From Alphaproteobacteria bacterium (GTDB lineage Bacteria; Pseudomonadota; Alphaproteobacteria; Micropepsales; Micropepsaceae): a stretch of DNA of 64,000 bases. Shown here piece by piece: positions 17,635-27,358 of this stretch. The DNA is taken from NCBI GenBank assembly GCA_947475445.1, contig CANJLC010000001.1:186001-250000 (forward strand), given 5' to 3'. The translations under genes were made by a program, and so were the position numbers. The notes under the pieces are model-generated. The model saw nothing but the letters and a program-made list of their open reading frames with translations. It did no database searches and had not been told where the DNA came from. Position 1 is the stretch's first letter, and every line of letters begins with the position of its first letter.

Positions 17635-18207
17635 CTAGGCGGCTTTCTTGGTCAGCATGCCTTCGACGCGCTTGACGGCGGTCGGTTCGTCGGTGCGCTC
17701 GACGGCGGCGACTTCGCGCGCCATGCGGGCCAGGGCCTTTTCGTAAAGCTGGCGCTCGGAATAGGACTGTTCCGGCTGGCCGCCGGCGCGGTGCAGGTCG
17801 CGCACCACTTCGGCGATCGAGACCAGGTCACCGGAGTCGATCTTGGCTTCGTATTCCTGGGCGCGGCGCGACCACATGGTGCGCTTGATGCGGGCGCGGC
17901 CCTTGAGGGTGTTGAGCGCGTTGCCAACCACTTCGGGCGAAGACAGCTTGCGCATGCCGACTGCCTTGGCCTTGGCGGTGGGGACGCGCAGGGTCATCTT
18001 GTCTTTTTCAAAATCGATGATGAACAGTTCGAGGACCAGTCCGGCGACTTCCTTTTCCTCGATGCCCGAGACTTTGCCGACGCCATGGGTGGGATACACG
18101 ACATGGTCATTGGTCTTGAATTCATGCTTGCGGTTGGAATTGGCAGCCACCTTCTTGACCGGGGTGGCGGCTGCGGCAGGCTTGGGAGCGGTTTTTGTGG
18201 TGGTCAT
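17635..18207 (-). CDS. carD: CarD/CdnL-family RNA polymerase-binding transcription regulator
   Basis: A 190-residue protein with a Lys/Ala-rich N-terminal tail (about residues 1-27) and a CarD domain beginning FKTNDHVVYPTHGVGKVSGIEEKEV, the RNA polymerase-interacting Tudor-like module. A helical C-terminal domain (MWSRRAQEYEAKIDSGDLVSIAEVVRDL) follows, with the conserved Trp that stabilises the promoter bubble in CarD proteins. It acts globally at housekeeping and rRNA-type promoters. I start at ATG 18207, which has GGA six bases upstream; ATG 18213 is an alternative. It sits downstream of fdxA, a neighbour pair common in alphaproteobacteria. Confidence 0.93.
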   Translation of the reverse strand: MTTTKTAPKPAAAATPVKKVAANSNRKHEFKTNDHVVYPTHGVGKVSGIEEKEVAGLVLELFIIDFEKDKMTLRVPTAKAKAVGMRKLSSPEVVGNALNTLKGRARIKRTMWSRRAQEYEAKIDSGDLVSIAEVVRDLHRAGGQPEQSYSERQLYEKALARMAREVAAVERTDEPTAVKRVEGMLTKKAA

Positions 18208-18486
18208 GATCATTCCGATTGGCGTGCCTCGCGCCAGGAACGCGGGGCAACGCATGATTTCACTACAATATGGCCGGATGACGCCGCAGGGTTATGCCCG
18301 CACGCGCATTGAAGACAGACTGGCCAGATGAAATACCCTACCATGACAGTAAGGAAAAAGGAAGGGAAAATTGTTCCAAGGCGTTGAAATTACGGCGTTT
18401 ATTCAAACCCGCACTTTTGTTGCGCAAATTCAAATGCTTGCCTGGTTGCAAGCTCTTGAAAATGCAGCTGCAGCGGGTGGCGGCGC

Positions 18487-18825
18487 CTAGGAGCCAGAAC
18501 CTGGCTTTGGATCGAAGTATTTCTCGAACTTGTCTGGCTTGCCTTCCCATTCCTTGGCATCGGCGGGAGCGTCGCCTTTCTGGGCGATATTGGGCCAGAC
18601 CTTGGCGTATTCGGCGTTCACCGAAAGCCATTTTTCCATGCCGGACACTGTGTCCGGCTTGATGGCTTCCGGCGGGCATTCCGGCTCGCAGACGCCGCAG
18701 TCAATGCACTCATCCGGATGGATGACGAGCATGTTTTCGCCTTCGTAGAAGCAATCCACCGGGCAGACCTCGACGCAGTCCATGAACTTGCACTTGATGC
18801 AGGCTTCGGTGACGACATAGGTCAT
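18487..18825 (-). CDS. fdxA: FdxA-type ferredoxin (7Fe/8Fe)
   Basis: A 112-residue ferredoxin with an N-terminal cluster-binding region ([27 protein letters not shown]) and a second CxxCxxxC set ([15 protein letters not shown]), then a C-terminal helical extension typical of FdxA. It likely carries a [3Fe-4S] and a [4Fe-4S] cluster and donates electrons in the cytoplasm; its partner here is unknown. The start is the ATG at 18823-18825, because the sequence upstream in the same frame has no family similarity. A 400-bp intergenic region lies upstream, shared with the methylmalonyl-CoA mutase gene. Confidence 0.95.
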   Translation of the reverse strand: MTYVVTEACIKCKFMDCVEVCPVDCFYEGENMLVIHPDECIDCGVCEPECPPEAIKPDTVSGMEKWLSVNAEYAKVWPNIAQKGDAPADAKEWEGKPDKFEKYFDPKPGSGS

Positions 18826-19007
18826 TTTTCGTGCGCTCCGGCAGGCTAGGGCTTGGTCTCTAAGACTCCCGCCCGCGCAAGGCAAGCATTCAATCTGCGA
18901 CGATTTTGAGAGGCGGCCAGGCGCCGCTTGCGCAGGCCGGGCCAGCGAGAAAGCCTGTGAGGCCAAGGGCTTGCCAGGCCTCGCTGTGGATGGCCGGTAA
19001 AGAAACA

Positions 19008-19022
19008 GAACACAAATAGAAC
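19008..19022 (-). promoter_or_regulatory. Candidate LexA-type box (GTTC-N7-GTTC on the minus strand)
   Basis: GAAC at 19008-19011 and again at 19019-19022 are exactly seven bases apart; on the minus strand this reads GTTC-N7-GTTC, the direct-repeat LexA site described for alphaproteobacteria. The nearest minus-strand gene is fdxA, about 180 bp away, which is not a known SOS gene. Eight fixed bases on two strands would occur about twice by chance in 64 kb, so this is weak. Confidence 0.25.
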
Positions 19023-19103
19023 AAAGACGGGCCGAATCATCAACCCATCGGATATCTGCCTTTGTTCTCATACATTTAGGTGTTTGTCAAGGCGCGTTAA
19101 CCA

Positions 19104-19116
19104 CCACATCTTGTGG
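19104..19116. promoter_or_regulatory. Inverted repeat CCACA-TCT-TGTGG upstream of the mutase gene
   Basis: A perfect 5+3+5 inverted repeat 110 bp before the mutase start, next to a GTTAAC. It overlaps TGTGGATAG, one mismatch from a DnaA box, and loosely resembles NrdR boxes. It could be an operator for a dimeric regulator; the factor is unknown. Confidence 0.35.
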
Positions 19117-19131
19117 ATAGGCCCAAGCATG

Positions 19132-19157
19132 GAGTCCCGGGCACCTCGCAGGGACTC
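19132..19157 (+). promoter_or_regulatory. Leader stem-loop (7-bp stem) before the mutase gene
   Basis: GAGTCCC (19132-19138) pairs with GGGACTC (19151-19157) across a 12-base loop, 68 bp before the mutase start. No T-run follows, so it is not an intrinsic terminator. It could be a leader structure or a protein site. Confidence 0.35.
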
Positions 19158-19225
19158 GATGTTCCGTACCCGGACTTTAAGCCCCCCGATTTGACCGCGC
19201 CCGGGGTTCGGAGGCTAAGAGAGGC

Positions 19226-21355
19226 ATGGGCGATCGCTTGAGGGAATGGGCTGAGACGGCGGCGCGGGAACTGAAATCCCGTCCCCTGGACGAACTGATC
19301 TGGCGCACGCCCGAAGGCATCGCCGTCAAGCCGCTTTACACCCCAGCAGACCTGGAAGGCCTGGCGCTGGACGAAGTGCCCGGTGCGATGCCTTTCACGC
19401 GCGGCGTGCGTGCCACCATGTATGCGGGCCGCCCCTGGACCATCCGGCAATATTCCGGATTTTCCACCGCCGAGGAGTCCAATCTTTTCTACCGCGAGAA
19501 TTTGAAGGCGGGCCAGATGGGCCTGTCGGTGGCGTTCGATCTCGCAACCCATCGCGGCTATGACAGCGATCATCCGCGCGTCGATGGCGATGTGGGCAAG
19601 GCCGGTGTCGCCATCGATTCGGTGGAAGACATGAAAATCCTGTTCGACGGCATTCCGCTGGACAAGATGAGCGTCTCCATGACCATGAATGGCGCCGTGC
19701 TGCCGGTGCTGGCCGGGTTCATCGTGGCAGGAGTAGAGCAGGGCGTCAGCGCCGACAGGCTGTCCGGCACCATCCAGAACGACATCCTGAAAGAGTTCAT
19801 GGTGCGCAACACCTATGTCTATCCGCCCGCGCCCTCCATGCGCATTGTCGCCGACATCATCGCCTACACCGCGCGCTACATGCCGAAATTCAATTCCCTT
19901 TCCATCAGCGGCTATCACATGCATGAGGCGGGCGCGACCGCGGTGCAGGAACTGGCCTTCACCCTTGCCGATGGCATGGAATATGTCCGCGCCGCGCTGG
20001 CCCGCGGCCTCAGCGTGGATGATTTCGCCCCGCGCCTGAGCTTCTTCTTCGGCATCGGCATGAACTTCTTCATGGAAGCCGCCAAGCTGCGCGCCGCCCG
20101 CGCCCTGTGGGCGGGCATCATGAAGGATTTCGGGGCGAAAAATTCCGAAAGCCTCATGCTGCGCACCCATTGCCAGACCAGCGGCGTGTCCCTGACCGAA
20201 CAGGACCCCTACAACAATATCGTGCGCACCACGCTGGAAGCGCTGGCCGCGACGCTGGGCGGCACCCAGTCGCTGCACACCAACGCCTTTGACGAGGCGA
20301 TTGCGCTGCCGACCGAAATCTCGGCGCGCGTGGCCCGCAATACCCAGTTGATCCTGCAGACCGAAGCCCAGATCACCCGTGTCGCCGATCCTCTGGGCGG
20401 CTCTTATTACGTCGAGGCGTTGACACACGCCCTGGGCGTGGCGGCGCGCGAGCAGATCGCCAGAATCGAAGCCTTGGGCGGCATGACCAAAGCGGTGGAA
20501 TCCGGGTTGCCCAAGCTGGAAATCGAAGCGGCGGCGGCGCGGCGCCAGGCGCGCATCGACCGGGGCGAAGACGTCATCGTGGGCGTCAACAAGTTCCAGC
20601 GTGACAATGAACCCGTGATGGAAGTGCGCGCCATCGACAATAGCGCGGTGCGCGCGGCGCAGGTGGCAAAGCTCCAGAAGCTGAAAGCCTCGCGCGATGC
20701 AGGGAAAGTGGCAGCCGCGCTGGACGCCCTGAAAAACGGGGCAAAAAGCGACGGTAACCTCCTGGCGCTTTGTATTGAGGCGATGCGCGCCCGCGCCACC
20801 CTGGGCGAAGTGTCTGCCGCCCTGGAAGAGGTGTTTGGCCGCCACAAGGCCGAAATTCAATCCATCAGCGGCGTCTATGGCGGCGCGCATGGCGGACTGA
20901 AGGAAATCGTCAGCGACGTGGCGGGCTTCGCCAAAGAACTGGGCCGCAAGCCGCGCCTGCTGGTCGCCAAGATCGGCCAGGATGGCCATGACCGCGGCGC
21001 CAAGCTGATTGCGTCCGCCTTTGGCGACCTTGGCTTCGAGGTCCAGATCGGCGCGCTATTCCAGACACCACAGGAAGTGGCGCAGGACGCGGTGGCCGCG
21101 AATGTGGATGCGGTGGGTCTTTCAACCTTGGCCGGCGGGCATTTGACTTTGGTGCCGCAGGTGATCACTGCCCTCAAGACGCTGGGCCGCAGCGAGATCC
21201 TGGTGCTGGTGGGCGGCGTCATCCCGCAGCAGGACTATGACGCGCTGCGTAACGCCGGCGTTGCCGGCATCTTCGGTCCGGGCACCAATATTCCCGATGC
21301 CGCCCGTTCGGTGCTGGGCCTGATCCGCGCAAGGCTGCGCCGAAACGAACCTTAG
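19226..21355 (+). CDS. scpA: Methylmalonyl-CoA mutase, full-length catalytic subunit
   Basis: A 709-residue single-chain mutase that interconverts (R)-methylmalonyl-CoA and succinyl-CoA with adenosylcobalamin. The TIM-barrel substrate domain (about residues 1-550) shows [63 protein letters not shown] and [10 protein letters not shown]. The C-terminal cobalamin domain (about 572-709) has the DxHxxG histidine loop [10 protein letters not shown]. Length matches the MutB/ScpA type. A GGAGG-containing leader precedes ATG 19226. The gene stands alone; no MeaB/ArgK, epimerase or small subunit is in the window. The cobS/cobT genes 2 kb away fit a cobalamin-making host. Confidence 0.96.
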   Translation: MGDRLREWAETAARELKSRPLDELIWRTPEGIAVKPLYTPADLEGLALDEVPGAMPFTRGVRATMYAGRPWTIRQYSGFSTAEESNLFYRENLKAGQMGLSVAFDLATHRGYDSDHPRVDGDVGKAGVAIDSVEDMKILFDGIPLDKMSVSMTMNGAVLPVLAGFIVAGVEQGVSADRLSGTIQNDILKEFMVRNTYVYPPAPSMRIVADIIAYTARYMPKFNSLSISGYHMHEAGATAVQELAFTLADGMEYVRAALARGLSVDDFAPRLSFFFGIGMNFFMEAAKLRAARALWAGIMKDFGAKNSESLMLRTHCQTSGVSLTEQDPYNNIVRTTLEALAATLGGTQSLHTNAFDEAIALPTEISARVARNTQLILQTEAQITRVADPLGGSYYVEALTHALGVAAREQIARIEALGGMTKAVESGLPKLEIEAAAARRQARIDRGEDVIVGVNKFQRDNEPVMEVRAIDNSAVRAAQVAKLQKLKASRDAGKVAAALDALKNGAKSDGNLLALCIEAMRARATLGEVSAALEEVFGRHKAEIQSISGVYGGAHGGLKEIVSDVAGFAKELGRKPRLLVAKIGQDGHDRGAKLIASAFGDLGFEVQIGALFQTPQEVAQDAVAANVDAVGLSTLAGGHLTLVPQVITALKTLGRSEILVLVGGVIPQQDYDALRNAGVAGIFGPGTNIPDAARSVLGLIRARLRRNEP

Positions 21356-21358
21356 TTC

Positions 21359-22204
21359 CTAGCCACCCTTGGGTGTTTGCCCATCTATCTTGATGCTATT
21401 GGCCACCACGGACATCTGGCCGTAGGGCGTATCGGCCCAGATGCGGACTGGCACTGCGAAGCTGCGGCCCGGAATGGCACTGGGATAGCGCACCAGCCAG
21501 GCGTTGATCGTCGGGAAGTTTGAATTTTTTTTCAGCACCGTCTGCCGCATTCCCGCCAGCGCCTTGTACTTGATCTGGCACAGCGTCGCCTTTCCGGCAT
21601 AAAGGCCATTGTCCATCTTGACGTCGGTGTCCTTCACCTTGGTCATTTCGATATTGTAGCGGCGGCGGCCATCGAATACCGGCGCGGTGAGGGAGCAGGG
21701 ATTGCCGGCATCCACGCCCACGCCGCTGACGATGAAGGTGAGGGCGCTGAGCGGATCGAGCGTGCTCTTGCGCTCTTCCGGTTTCACTTCATAGCCGGTG
21801 ACGCTGTAGACCGGATCGGCGTAAAGCCGCGGATCGGCATTCTCGTAGGTCAGCGAAATTTCCTGCTTGCGGCCCTTGCTGTTGGTCGTGAAGGAATTGT
21901 AGAGGGCGGGCTGCAATTCCTTGCCGCCGATCTTGCCGGAGGTGCTCGCCTGGATTTGCGTTTGCCAGAAGGCGTTGACCACGCCCGAGGTCTGGAAATT
22001 CGCCACCGAGCGGTACTCGCCGCTGTGCAGGGTCGTATCCAGGTCCATTTTTCCAAAGCCGATGCCGCCGGCATAGAGGGTCAGGTCCACCTGGATCTGG
22101 GACCCCCCGGTTGCGGGCAGGTCGGCCCCGGCGCCGCCGGCAGCCTGGGCCGCCGGGCTGGCAAGGGTGAGAAGGACGGGCAGCAAAAAATGACGGTGTT
22201 TCAT
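21359..22204 (-). CDS. DUF3108 domain-containing periplasmic protein
   Basis: A 281-residue exported protein with signal peptide MKHRHFLLPVLLTLASPAAQA. The rest matches the DUF3108 pattern: YAGGIGFGKMDLDTTLHSGEYR near the N-terminus, repeated beta strands, ERKSTLDPLSALTFIV, an internal VFDGRRRYN and PVRIWADTPYGQMSVVANSI at the end. The function of the family is unknown; a lipid- or polymer-related envelope role has been suggested for relatives. ATG 22204 starts the signal peptide. It converges with the mutase gene with three bases between the two stops and no hairpin. Confidence 0.82.
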   Translation of the reverse strand: MKHRHFLLPVLLTLASPAAQAAGGAGADLPATGGSQIQVDLTLYAGGIGFGKMDLDTTLHSGEYRSVANFQTSGVVNAFWQTQIQASTSGKIGGKELQPALYNSFTTNSKGRKQEISLTYENADPRLYADPVYSVTGYEVKPEERKSTLDPLSALTFIVSGVGVDAGNPCSLTAPVFDGRRRYNIEMTKVKDTDVKMDNGLYAGKATLCQIKYKALAGMRQTVLKKNSNFPTINAWLVRYPSAIPGRSFAVPVRIWADTPYGQMSVVANSIKIDGQTPKGG

Positions 22205-22344
22205 GCTCTCTCCAGTTTGGCCCCGCCGCCTCAAATATAGGGTTTGCCCCGGCCCGGGGGCAAATTGCTTGACCGAACCCCGACCCTGCCTTAGAAGTCC
22301 GGCCTTTCCGGCCCAAAAACCCCCGGAATCCTGAGAGAATAGCT

Positions 22345-22632
22345 ATGGCTCGCCGCTGCGAATTGACCGGAAAAGGCACCTTGGTTGGCAACAATGTCAG
22401 CCACGCCAACAACAAGACCAAGCGGATCTACCGCCCGAATCTGCAGACCATTGACCTGGTCAGCGAGTCGCTGGGCAACAGCTACAAGCTCAAGATCGCC
22501 ATGAACACGCTGCGCACCGTGGACAAGCAGGGCGGTCTCGACCCCTTCCTGCTCAAGGCCAAGGACGGCGTTCTGTCGCCCAAGGCCCTGCGCCTGAAGC
22601 GCGCCATCGCCAAGAAGACGGCGTCGGCCTAA
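22345..22632 (+). CDS. rpmB: 50S ribosomal protein L28
   Basis: A 95-residue L28: MARRCELTGKGTLVGNNVSHANNKTKR is the conserved N-terminus, followed by NLQTIDLVSESLG and a Lys-rich tail. The form matches alphaproteobacterial L28, which lacks the zinc Cys pairs seen in some lineages. It is monocistronic here; rpmG is not adjacent. A TTGACC (22269-22274) lies upstream at a plausible promoter distance, though its -10 partner is weak. GAGAG precedes the ATG. Confidence 0.97.
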   Translation: MARRCELTGKGTLVGNNVSHANNKTKRIYRPNLQTIDLVSESLGNSYKLKIAMNTLRTVDKQGGLDPFLLKAKDGVLSPKALRLKRAIAKKTASA

Positions 22633-22748
22633 GCCACTGACCTCTTTACCATTCTGACCGCAAGCGGCACGCCGCTTGCGAGGCCTTGCCCATCGTGTCT
22701 CGAAATGCGCCATGCCCGTTGCCCGGGCAGGGGCCAAGGTTGGGTATT

Positions 22749-23501
22749 GTGCGGGCATATGAATATCGCGCTGGCGTGCCGGCGGCTCTGGATCCGCAAG
22801 GCGGTCATTACCGCTTCCATCGCAGCCAGGACGCCGTGTGGCCGCCTGTAGCGCGGGCCTATGGCGGTCCCAGCGAGCCCGACACAAGCCGCAAGGCGGC
22901 TGCCCTGGGCCTGGCCGCCGCCCGGCTGGTCCTGCCGGTGATTCTGCTTCTGATCCTGTTGGGAGCGTCCTACCTCTATGCCGATGCCCAGCTGGTTGTC
23001 GCCGCTGTGCCGATTCGGGGCCTGGCGATCAGCGACCTGGTCCTGCCGGGCGCCTGGTACTGCATCCACCTCACCAACCGGCGCTACGGCCCCGGCTATG
23101 CCTTCGCCCAGCTAGCGGCGGCGCTCGCCATCGCCCTGGCCGTGATTTTGGTCAATCCCGGCGATATCGATACCTGGGTTGTCACCATGCCGGGACTGAC
23201 CAGCCGCACCGTGCTGGCCTTCGGCTTCGCCTTCCTCGCCGCCAATTTCTTCGCCATTGTCTGTTTCGATGCCGCGCGCGGACCGCGCTGGTGGACCGCG
23301 CCGCTGCTGGCATCGATTCCCGGATCCTTCGTCTTCAGCGCAATCTATTACCCGGCTGCCTTCGCAGGCGTGGTGGAAAACTGGCCGCTGGTCGCGGGCA
23401 CGCATCTGGCCCTGTTCCTGGCCATGTCGGTGCTGCTGCTCATTCCCTATTGGCTGCTGCGCCCGGCGATGCGGCCGATAGACGGGCGCAACGGGTACTG
23501 A
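22749..23501 (+). CDS. VUT-family-like (YhhQ, queuosine precursor transporter) membrane protein
   Basis: A roughly 250-residue membrane protein with about six hydrophobic helices after a cytoplasmic N-terminus of about 50 residues. Segments such as LVLPGAWYCIHLTNRRYGPGYA, RTVLAFGFAFLAANFFAIVCFD and WWTAPLLASIPGSFVFSAIYYPAAFAG follow the VUT/COG1738 plan (T-NRR-G, a helix with a buried Asn/Asp, R-WW-APL-S--GS--D). The usual late Asp is replaced by Ser, so the assignment is tentative. I chose GTG 22749 with AAGG upstream; the frame also opens at a TTG (22686). It converges with cobT, with four bases between the stops. Confidence 0.55.
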   Translation: MRAYEYRAGVPAALDPQGGHYRFHRSQDAVWPPVARAYGGPSEPDTSRKAAALGLAAARLVLPVILLLILLGASYLYADAQLVVAAVPIRGLAISDLVLPGAWYCIHLTNRRYGPGYAFAQLAAALAIALAVILVNPGDIDTWVVTMPGLTSRTVLAFGFAFLAANFFAIVCFDAARGPRWWTAPLLASIPGSFVFSAIYYPAAFAGVVENWPLVAGTHLALFLAMSVLLLIPYWLLRPAMRPIDGRNGY

Positions 23502-23505
23502 GCAA

Positions 23506-25344
23506 TCACGCCCTGCGCCGCCGCTCATGCCGGTCGCGCACGGCATCTTCTTCAAACAGCGAAATAAGCTGGGTGGTCATGGCGCCGGCCAGCTGCTCGG
23601 CGTCCACGATGGTCACGGCGCGCTTGTAATAGCGCGTCACGTCATGGCCGATGCCGATGGCGGTCAGTTCAACCGCGGATTTGCCCTCGATATCGTCAAT
23701 CACCCGGCGCAGGTGCCGCTCCAGGTAATTGCCGGAATTGACCGACAGGGTTGAATCATCCACCGGCGCGCCGTCGGATATCACCATCAGGATCTTGCGC
23801 TGCTCGGGCCGCGCCATCAGCCGGTTATGCGCCCACATCAGGGCTTCGCCGTCGATATTTTCCTTGAGCAGGCCCTCGCGCATCATCAGGCCAAGGTTCT
23901 TCTTGGCCCGCCGCCAGGGCTCATCCGCGGATTTGTAAACGATATGGCGCAAATCATTGAGGCGGCCGGGATGGGCAGGCTTGCCGTCCGCGATCCATTT
24001 CTCGCGCGCCTGGCCGCCTTTCCAGGCGCGGGTGGTAAAGCCCAGTATTTCCGTCTTGACTGCGCAGCGTTCCAGGGTGCGGCCCAGAATGTCGGCGCAC
24101 ATCGCCGCCACCATGATGGGGCGGCCGCGCATGGAGCCGGAATTGTCCAGCAGCAGAGTCACCACCGTGTCGCGGAAATTGGTGTCCTTTTCGCGCTTGA
24201 ACGACAGCGGATACATCGGGTCCATGATGATGCGGGGCAGGCGCGAGGTATCGAGCATGCCTTCTTCCAGGTCGAACTCCCAATGCCGGTTCTGCTGCGC
24301 CAGCAAAAGGCGCTGCAGCTTGTTGGCCAGCCGCGACACAACCGAGGAAACCGGGGCAAGCTGCTGGTCGAGGAAATTGCGCAGCCGCGCCAACTCTTCC
24401 TCGTCGCAAAGATCCGGCGCGGAAATTTCCTCGTCAAAGGACGTCGTATAAATCTTGTAGCCCCAATTGTCCTGGTGGGCGAAAGGCTGGTCCATCTGGC
24501 CTGGACGCGGGGAATCCTCCGGCTCCTGCGCGTCGGACAAGTCTTCGGACTGCTCGGGACTGCCTTCGAGATCGGCTTCCTGGCCGTCGTCGCGGTCCTC
24601 GCCCGTGTCCTCGGCCTCGCCGGTGGCGCCCTGTTCCTGGCTTTCTTCCTCTTCGCCGCCTTCGCCCGGGCTGTCGCTGTCTTCGCCGTCGCCGCTATCG
24701 TCGGCGCTGGCGTTACTGTCATCGCCGGAGGCCAGATGATTGAGCATGGTCCGGGTCAGTCGCGCATAGGCGTCCTGGTCGCGCAGGGCGCTCCCCAGCT
24801 TGCTCAAATCCGCTCCGATCCGCTCCTGGATGAAAGGCCGCCATGTATCCACCGCCGGGGCGAGCGATGCCGGCGGCGCTTCGCCGGTCAAGGCCTCGCG
24901 CACCATCAGGCCCAGCACATCGGCAAGACCGGCGTCTTCCTTCGTCCGCGCCCGGCCAAGCCCGCGCGCCACCAGGCGCTGTTCCAGCTGGGCGGCCAGA
25001 TTGTGTTTGACGCCTTCCATCGCCAGCGCGCCGATGGCCTCCACCCGCGCACTCTCGGCGGCGTCGAACAGCGCGCTCGCCTCCACCGCGGCGGGGCGCA
25101 ACCGGCTGTTGAGCTTTTCATCGTGATAAGCCTTGCGCAGGGCATAGGCGTCGCCCACGCCGCGCACCATCGCGATCTCGCTGGCCTTCAAATTGCGCGC
25201 CGGGCTGGGCAGGCGCGCCTTCAGGCCCTTGAGGGCCGGCGGCTCGCTGGAGAAATTGACTTCCAGTTCCGGCTCGCCCGCCATCGAGCGAACGGCAACG
25301 GCCACCGCCCGCTTGAACGGCTCGCTGGGATTCTCAGGCTTCAC
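23506..25344 (-). CDS. cobT: Aerobic cobaltochelatase subunit CobT
   Basis: A 612-residue CobT. It has an N-terminal helical region, a strongly acidic low-complexity linker (about residues 200-282, rich in Asp, Glu, Ser and Gly) and a C-terminal von Willebrand A domain with the MIDAS motif [10 protein letters not shown]. With CobS and CobN it inserts cobalt into hydrogenobyrinic acid a,c-diamide in aerobic B12 synthesis. Its start overlaps the cobS stop (ATGA). No cobN is in the window, as is common where cobST sit apart from the other cob genes. Confidence 0.96.
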   Translation of the reverse strand: MKPENPSEPFKRAVAVAVRSMAGEPELEVNFSSEPPALKGLKARLPSPARNLKASEIAMVRGVGDAYALRKAYHDEKLNSRLRPAAVEASALFDAAESARVEAIGALAMEGVKHNLAAQLEQRLVARGLGRARTKEDAGLADVLGLMVREALTGEAPPASLAPAVDTWRPFIQERIGADLSKLGSALRDQDAYARLTRTMLNHLASGDDSNASADDSGDGEDSDSPGEGGEEEESQEQGATGEAEDTGEDRDDGQEADLEGSPEQSEDLSDAQEPEDSPRPGQMDQPFAHQDNWGYKIYTTSFDEEISAPDLCDEEELARLRNFLDQQLAPVSSVVSRLANKLQRLLLAQQNRHWEFDLEEGMLDTSRLPRIIMDPMYPLSFKREKDTNFRDTVVTLLLDNSGSMRGRPIMVAAMCADILGRTLERCAVKTEILGFTTRAWKGGQAREKWIADGKPAHPGRLNDLRHIVYKSADEPWRRAKKNLGLMMREGLLKENIDGEALMWAHNRLMARPEQRKILMVISDGAPVDDSTLSVNSGNYLERHLRRVIDDIEGKSAVELTAIGIGHDVTRYYKRAVTIVDAEQLAGAMTTQLISLFEEDAVRDRHERRRRA

Positions 25345-26330
25345 GCCACCAGCACTTTGGCGGCGCTCTCCGGCAATTCCTCGCCAAAGGCGCGCTGGTA
25401 GAATTCCGCCACGCTGGCGCGTTCCAGTTCATCGCACTTGTTGAGGAATGTGACGCGGAAAGCGAACCCGATATCGCCGAAGATTTCGGCATTCTGCGCC
25501 CAGGTCATCACGGTGCGCGGGCTCATCACGGTGGACAGGTCGCCATTGATGAAGGCGTTGCGGGTCATGTCGGCCACCCGCACCATGGCGGAAATCTTCT
25601 TCTTGCCCTCGGCGTTGTTGTAGGAGGGCACCTTGGCCAGCACGATCTCGGCTTCGGCCTCATGGCTGAGATAATTCAGCGTGGTGACGATGTTCCAGCG
25701 GTCCATCTGGCCCTGGTTGATCTGCTGCGTGCCATGATAGAGGCCCGAGGTGTCGCCAAGGCCGATGGTGTTGGTGGTCGAGAACAGCCGGAAGGCGGGA
25801 TGCGCCTTGATCACCTTGTTTTGGTCGAGCAGAGTCAGCTTGCCCTGCGCTTCCAGCACGCGCTGGATCACGAACATCACGTCGGGGCGGCCGGCATCAT
25901 ACTCGTCGAAAACCAGGGCCACGGGACGCTGCAGCGCCCAGGGCAACAGCCCTTCGCGGAACTCGGTAATCTGCTTGCCGTCCTTCAGCACGATGGCGTC
26001 CTTGCCGATCAGATCGATGCGGCTGACATGGCTGTCGAGATTGATGCGGATACAGGGCCAGTTGAGGCGGCTTGCCACCTGTTCGATATGGGTGGATTTT
26101 CCGGTGCCGTGATAGCCCTGGATCATGACGCGGCGGTTGAAGGCGAATCCTGCCAGGATTGCAAGCGTGGTGTCGCGGTCGAAGCGATAGGCATCGTCGC
26201 GGTCCGGCACATGCTCATTGGCATGCTTGAAGGCAGGCACCTTCATCTTGGTTTGGATGCCGAACAGGGACGCCGCATCGACTGTGGTGTCGGGCATCAG
26301 GGCCGGGTCCAGGGTTTCAGTGCTGGTCAT
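25341..26330 (-). CDS. cobS: Aerobic cobaltochelatase subunit CobS
   Basis: A 329-residue AAA+ ATPase: Walker [10 protein letters not shown] (about residues 92-100), Walker [11 protein letters not shown], sensor STTNTIG and an arginine-finger region near MSPRTVMTW. It forms a ring with CobT that drives cobalt chelation by CobN. I start at ATG 26330; an in-frame start nine bases upstream is possible. It lies 62 bp after the J-domain gene, a conserved neighbour of cobS in many alphaproteobacteria. Confidence 0.96.
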   Translation of the reverse strand: MTSTETLDPALMPDTTVDAASLFGIQTKMKVPAFKHANEHVPDRDDAYRFDRDTTLAILAGFAFNRRVMIQGYHGTGKSTHIEQVASRLNWPCIRINLDSHVSRIDLIGKDAIVLKDGKQITEFREGLLPWALQRPVALVFDEYDAGRPDVMFVIQRVLEAQGKLTLLDQNKVIKAHPAFRLFSTTNTIGLGDTSGLYHGTQQINQGQMDRWNIVTTLNYLSHEAEAEIVLAKVPSYNNAEGKKKISAMVRVADMTRNAFINGDLSTVMSPRTVMTWAQNAEIFGDIGFAFRVTFLNKCDELERASVAEFYQRAFGEELPESAAKVLVA

Positions 26331-26392
26331 AAGTCTCACATTCGGCGCTATGTCCGCCGTATCGGATGGAGGTCTTGCGGGGTAGGTCCGGT

Positions 26393-26998
26393 TTAACTCA
26401 GGAGGCCCGAGGCGCGCAACACGCTATAGGCCTTGATCACCTGTTTCAGGCGCTCCTCGGCGCCCCGGTCGCCGCCATTCGCGTCCGGGTGGAAGCGCTT
26501 TACCAGCTCCTTGTAGCGGGCCTTGATCTCAAGGAGCGTGGAGTTATGGTGCAATTGCAGCGTGTCCATCGCAATGCCCTGCAGGCGGGTCAGCTGCCGC
26601 TCCGGCCGGCGGGGCTGGATGGGCTCGCCATCCTCGTCGAAAACCGCATGGCCGTCATGTACATGCACGGGGCCTTGGCCGGTCCTGGACCGGGCGGTGC
26701 GCTTTCCCATCGGCCAGGTGGGGCGATGACCGAAAAGCGCTTCCTCGCGGAACTTCTGCACGTCGCCGTCGCCCATGCCTTTGAAAAAATCCCACGACTC
26801 GTTGAAAGCGCGGGCATGGGCGGCGCAAAGAAATTGATGCTCGGTCAGGTTTTCGCGCGATTTCGGCACGCGGCAGTTGCCGGGCTTGGGACAGCCCGCC
26901 ACGGCGCAAGGCTGCGTTTCTGGCTCGACCTTGGGGGCAGTGCCTTTCTTGTTGATGCGAATGTCGCTTTTGAACCGCGGCGCGGGCTTGCTGACCAT
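26393..26998 (-). CDS. J-domain (DnaJ-like) protein
   Basis: A 201-residue protein. The N-terminal half carries [36 protein letters not shown], with four Cys and a His that may bind metal. The C-terminal part is a J domain (about residues 137-201) with the HPD signature in [21 protein letters not shown] domains stimulate DnaK-type chaperones; the client is unknown. It commonly precedes cobS and might help assemble the chelatase, which is only inferred from position. ATG 26998 starts the conserved part; the region upstream in frame is antisense to bolA. Confidence 0.87.
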   Translation of the reverse strand: MVSKPAPRFKSDIRINKKGTAPKVEPETQPCAVAGCPKPGNCRVPKSRENLTEHQFLCAAHARAFNESWDFFKGMGDGDVQKFREEALFGHRPTWPMGKRTARSRTGQGPVHVHDGHAVFDEDGEPIQPRRPERQLTRLQGIAMDTLQLHHNSTLLEIKARYKELVKRFHPDANGGDRGAEERLKQVIKAYSVLRASGLLS

Positions 26999-27082
26999 GA
27001 TGGAATTATGGGGTTGGACGTGTAAAAAACAAGAAAACGTATTTCTTGACTTTGCTGGCCGGACCGCGCGAAGTCGGCAGTT

Positions 27083-27358
27083 ATGGCCGTAGCGGAAAAT
27101 ATCCGGCAGAAACTTAGCGCCGCCTTCGCGCCGTCGGACTTGACGGTCACGGACGAAAGCGCCCGCCATGAAGGCCATGCCGGCCACCGTCCCAGCGGCG
27201 AGACACATTTCGATGTCCGCATTGTCTCCGAAAAATTTACAGGCCTGTCACGGGTCGAGCGCCAGCGGCTTGTTTACGCCGCACTGGATGCGGAATTCCG
27301 CGCCGGTTTGCATGCCCTGTCGCTGAAAGCCCTGACGCCGGAAGATGCGGCGCGCTAG
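27083..27358 (+). CDS. bolA: BolA-family protein
   Basis: A 91-residue BolA domain: VTDESARHEGHAG...ETHFDVRIVSEKFTGLSRVERQRLVYAALDAE with the conserved His pair and the FxG-Sxx-RqR-vy region, ending in LHALSLKALTPEDA. BolA proteins pair with monothiol glutaredoxins to handle [2Fe-2S] clusters. It is divergent from the J-domain gene (84 bp between starts) and shares a CTAG stop palindrome with the CorC-like gene. Confidence 0.93.
   Translation: MAVAENIRQKLSAAFAPSDLTVTDESARHEGHAGHRPSGETHFDVRIVSEKFTGLSRVERQRLVYAALDAEFRAGLHALSLKALTPEDAAR

Larger units (their letters stand above)
18826..19225. other. Intergenic region between divergent fdxA and methylmalonyl-CoA mutase genes
   Basis: This 400-bp stretch has no credible gene; the open frames in it lack family features or Shine-Dalgarno sites. 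It holds promoters for two divergent genes and three candidate control elements: a GAAC-N7-GAAC direct repeat at 19008-19022, a 13-bp inverted repeat at 19104-19116 and a stem-loop at 19132-19157. I looked for a cobalamin riboswitch core before the B12-dependent mutase and did not recognise one. Confidence 0.7.

Noticed and set aside
18826-19071. N-terminal extension of the ferredoxin frame
   Set aside because: The extension has no similarity to FdxA, which begins MTYVVTEAC at 18825.
19112-19120. DnaA-box-like TGTGGATAG as an origin
   Set aside because: A single near-match without a cluster of boxes or an AT-rich unwinding region.
19081-19225. Cobalamin riboswitch before the mutase
   Set aside because: I did not find the conserved B12-box core or the surrounding helices; only simple hairpins are seen.
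19097-20989. 630-codon minus-strand open frame
   Set aside because: Antisense to methylmalonyl-CoA mutase, whose active-site motifs are complete.
24540-24730. Acidic repeat inside cobT as a frameshift or insertion
   Set aside because: CobT proteins normally have an acidic, low-complexity linker between the helical region and the VWA domain.
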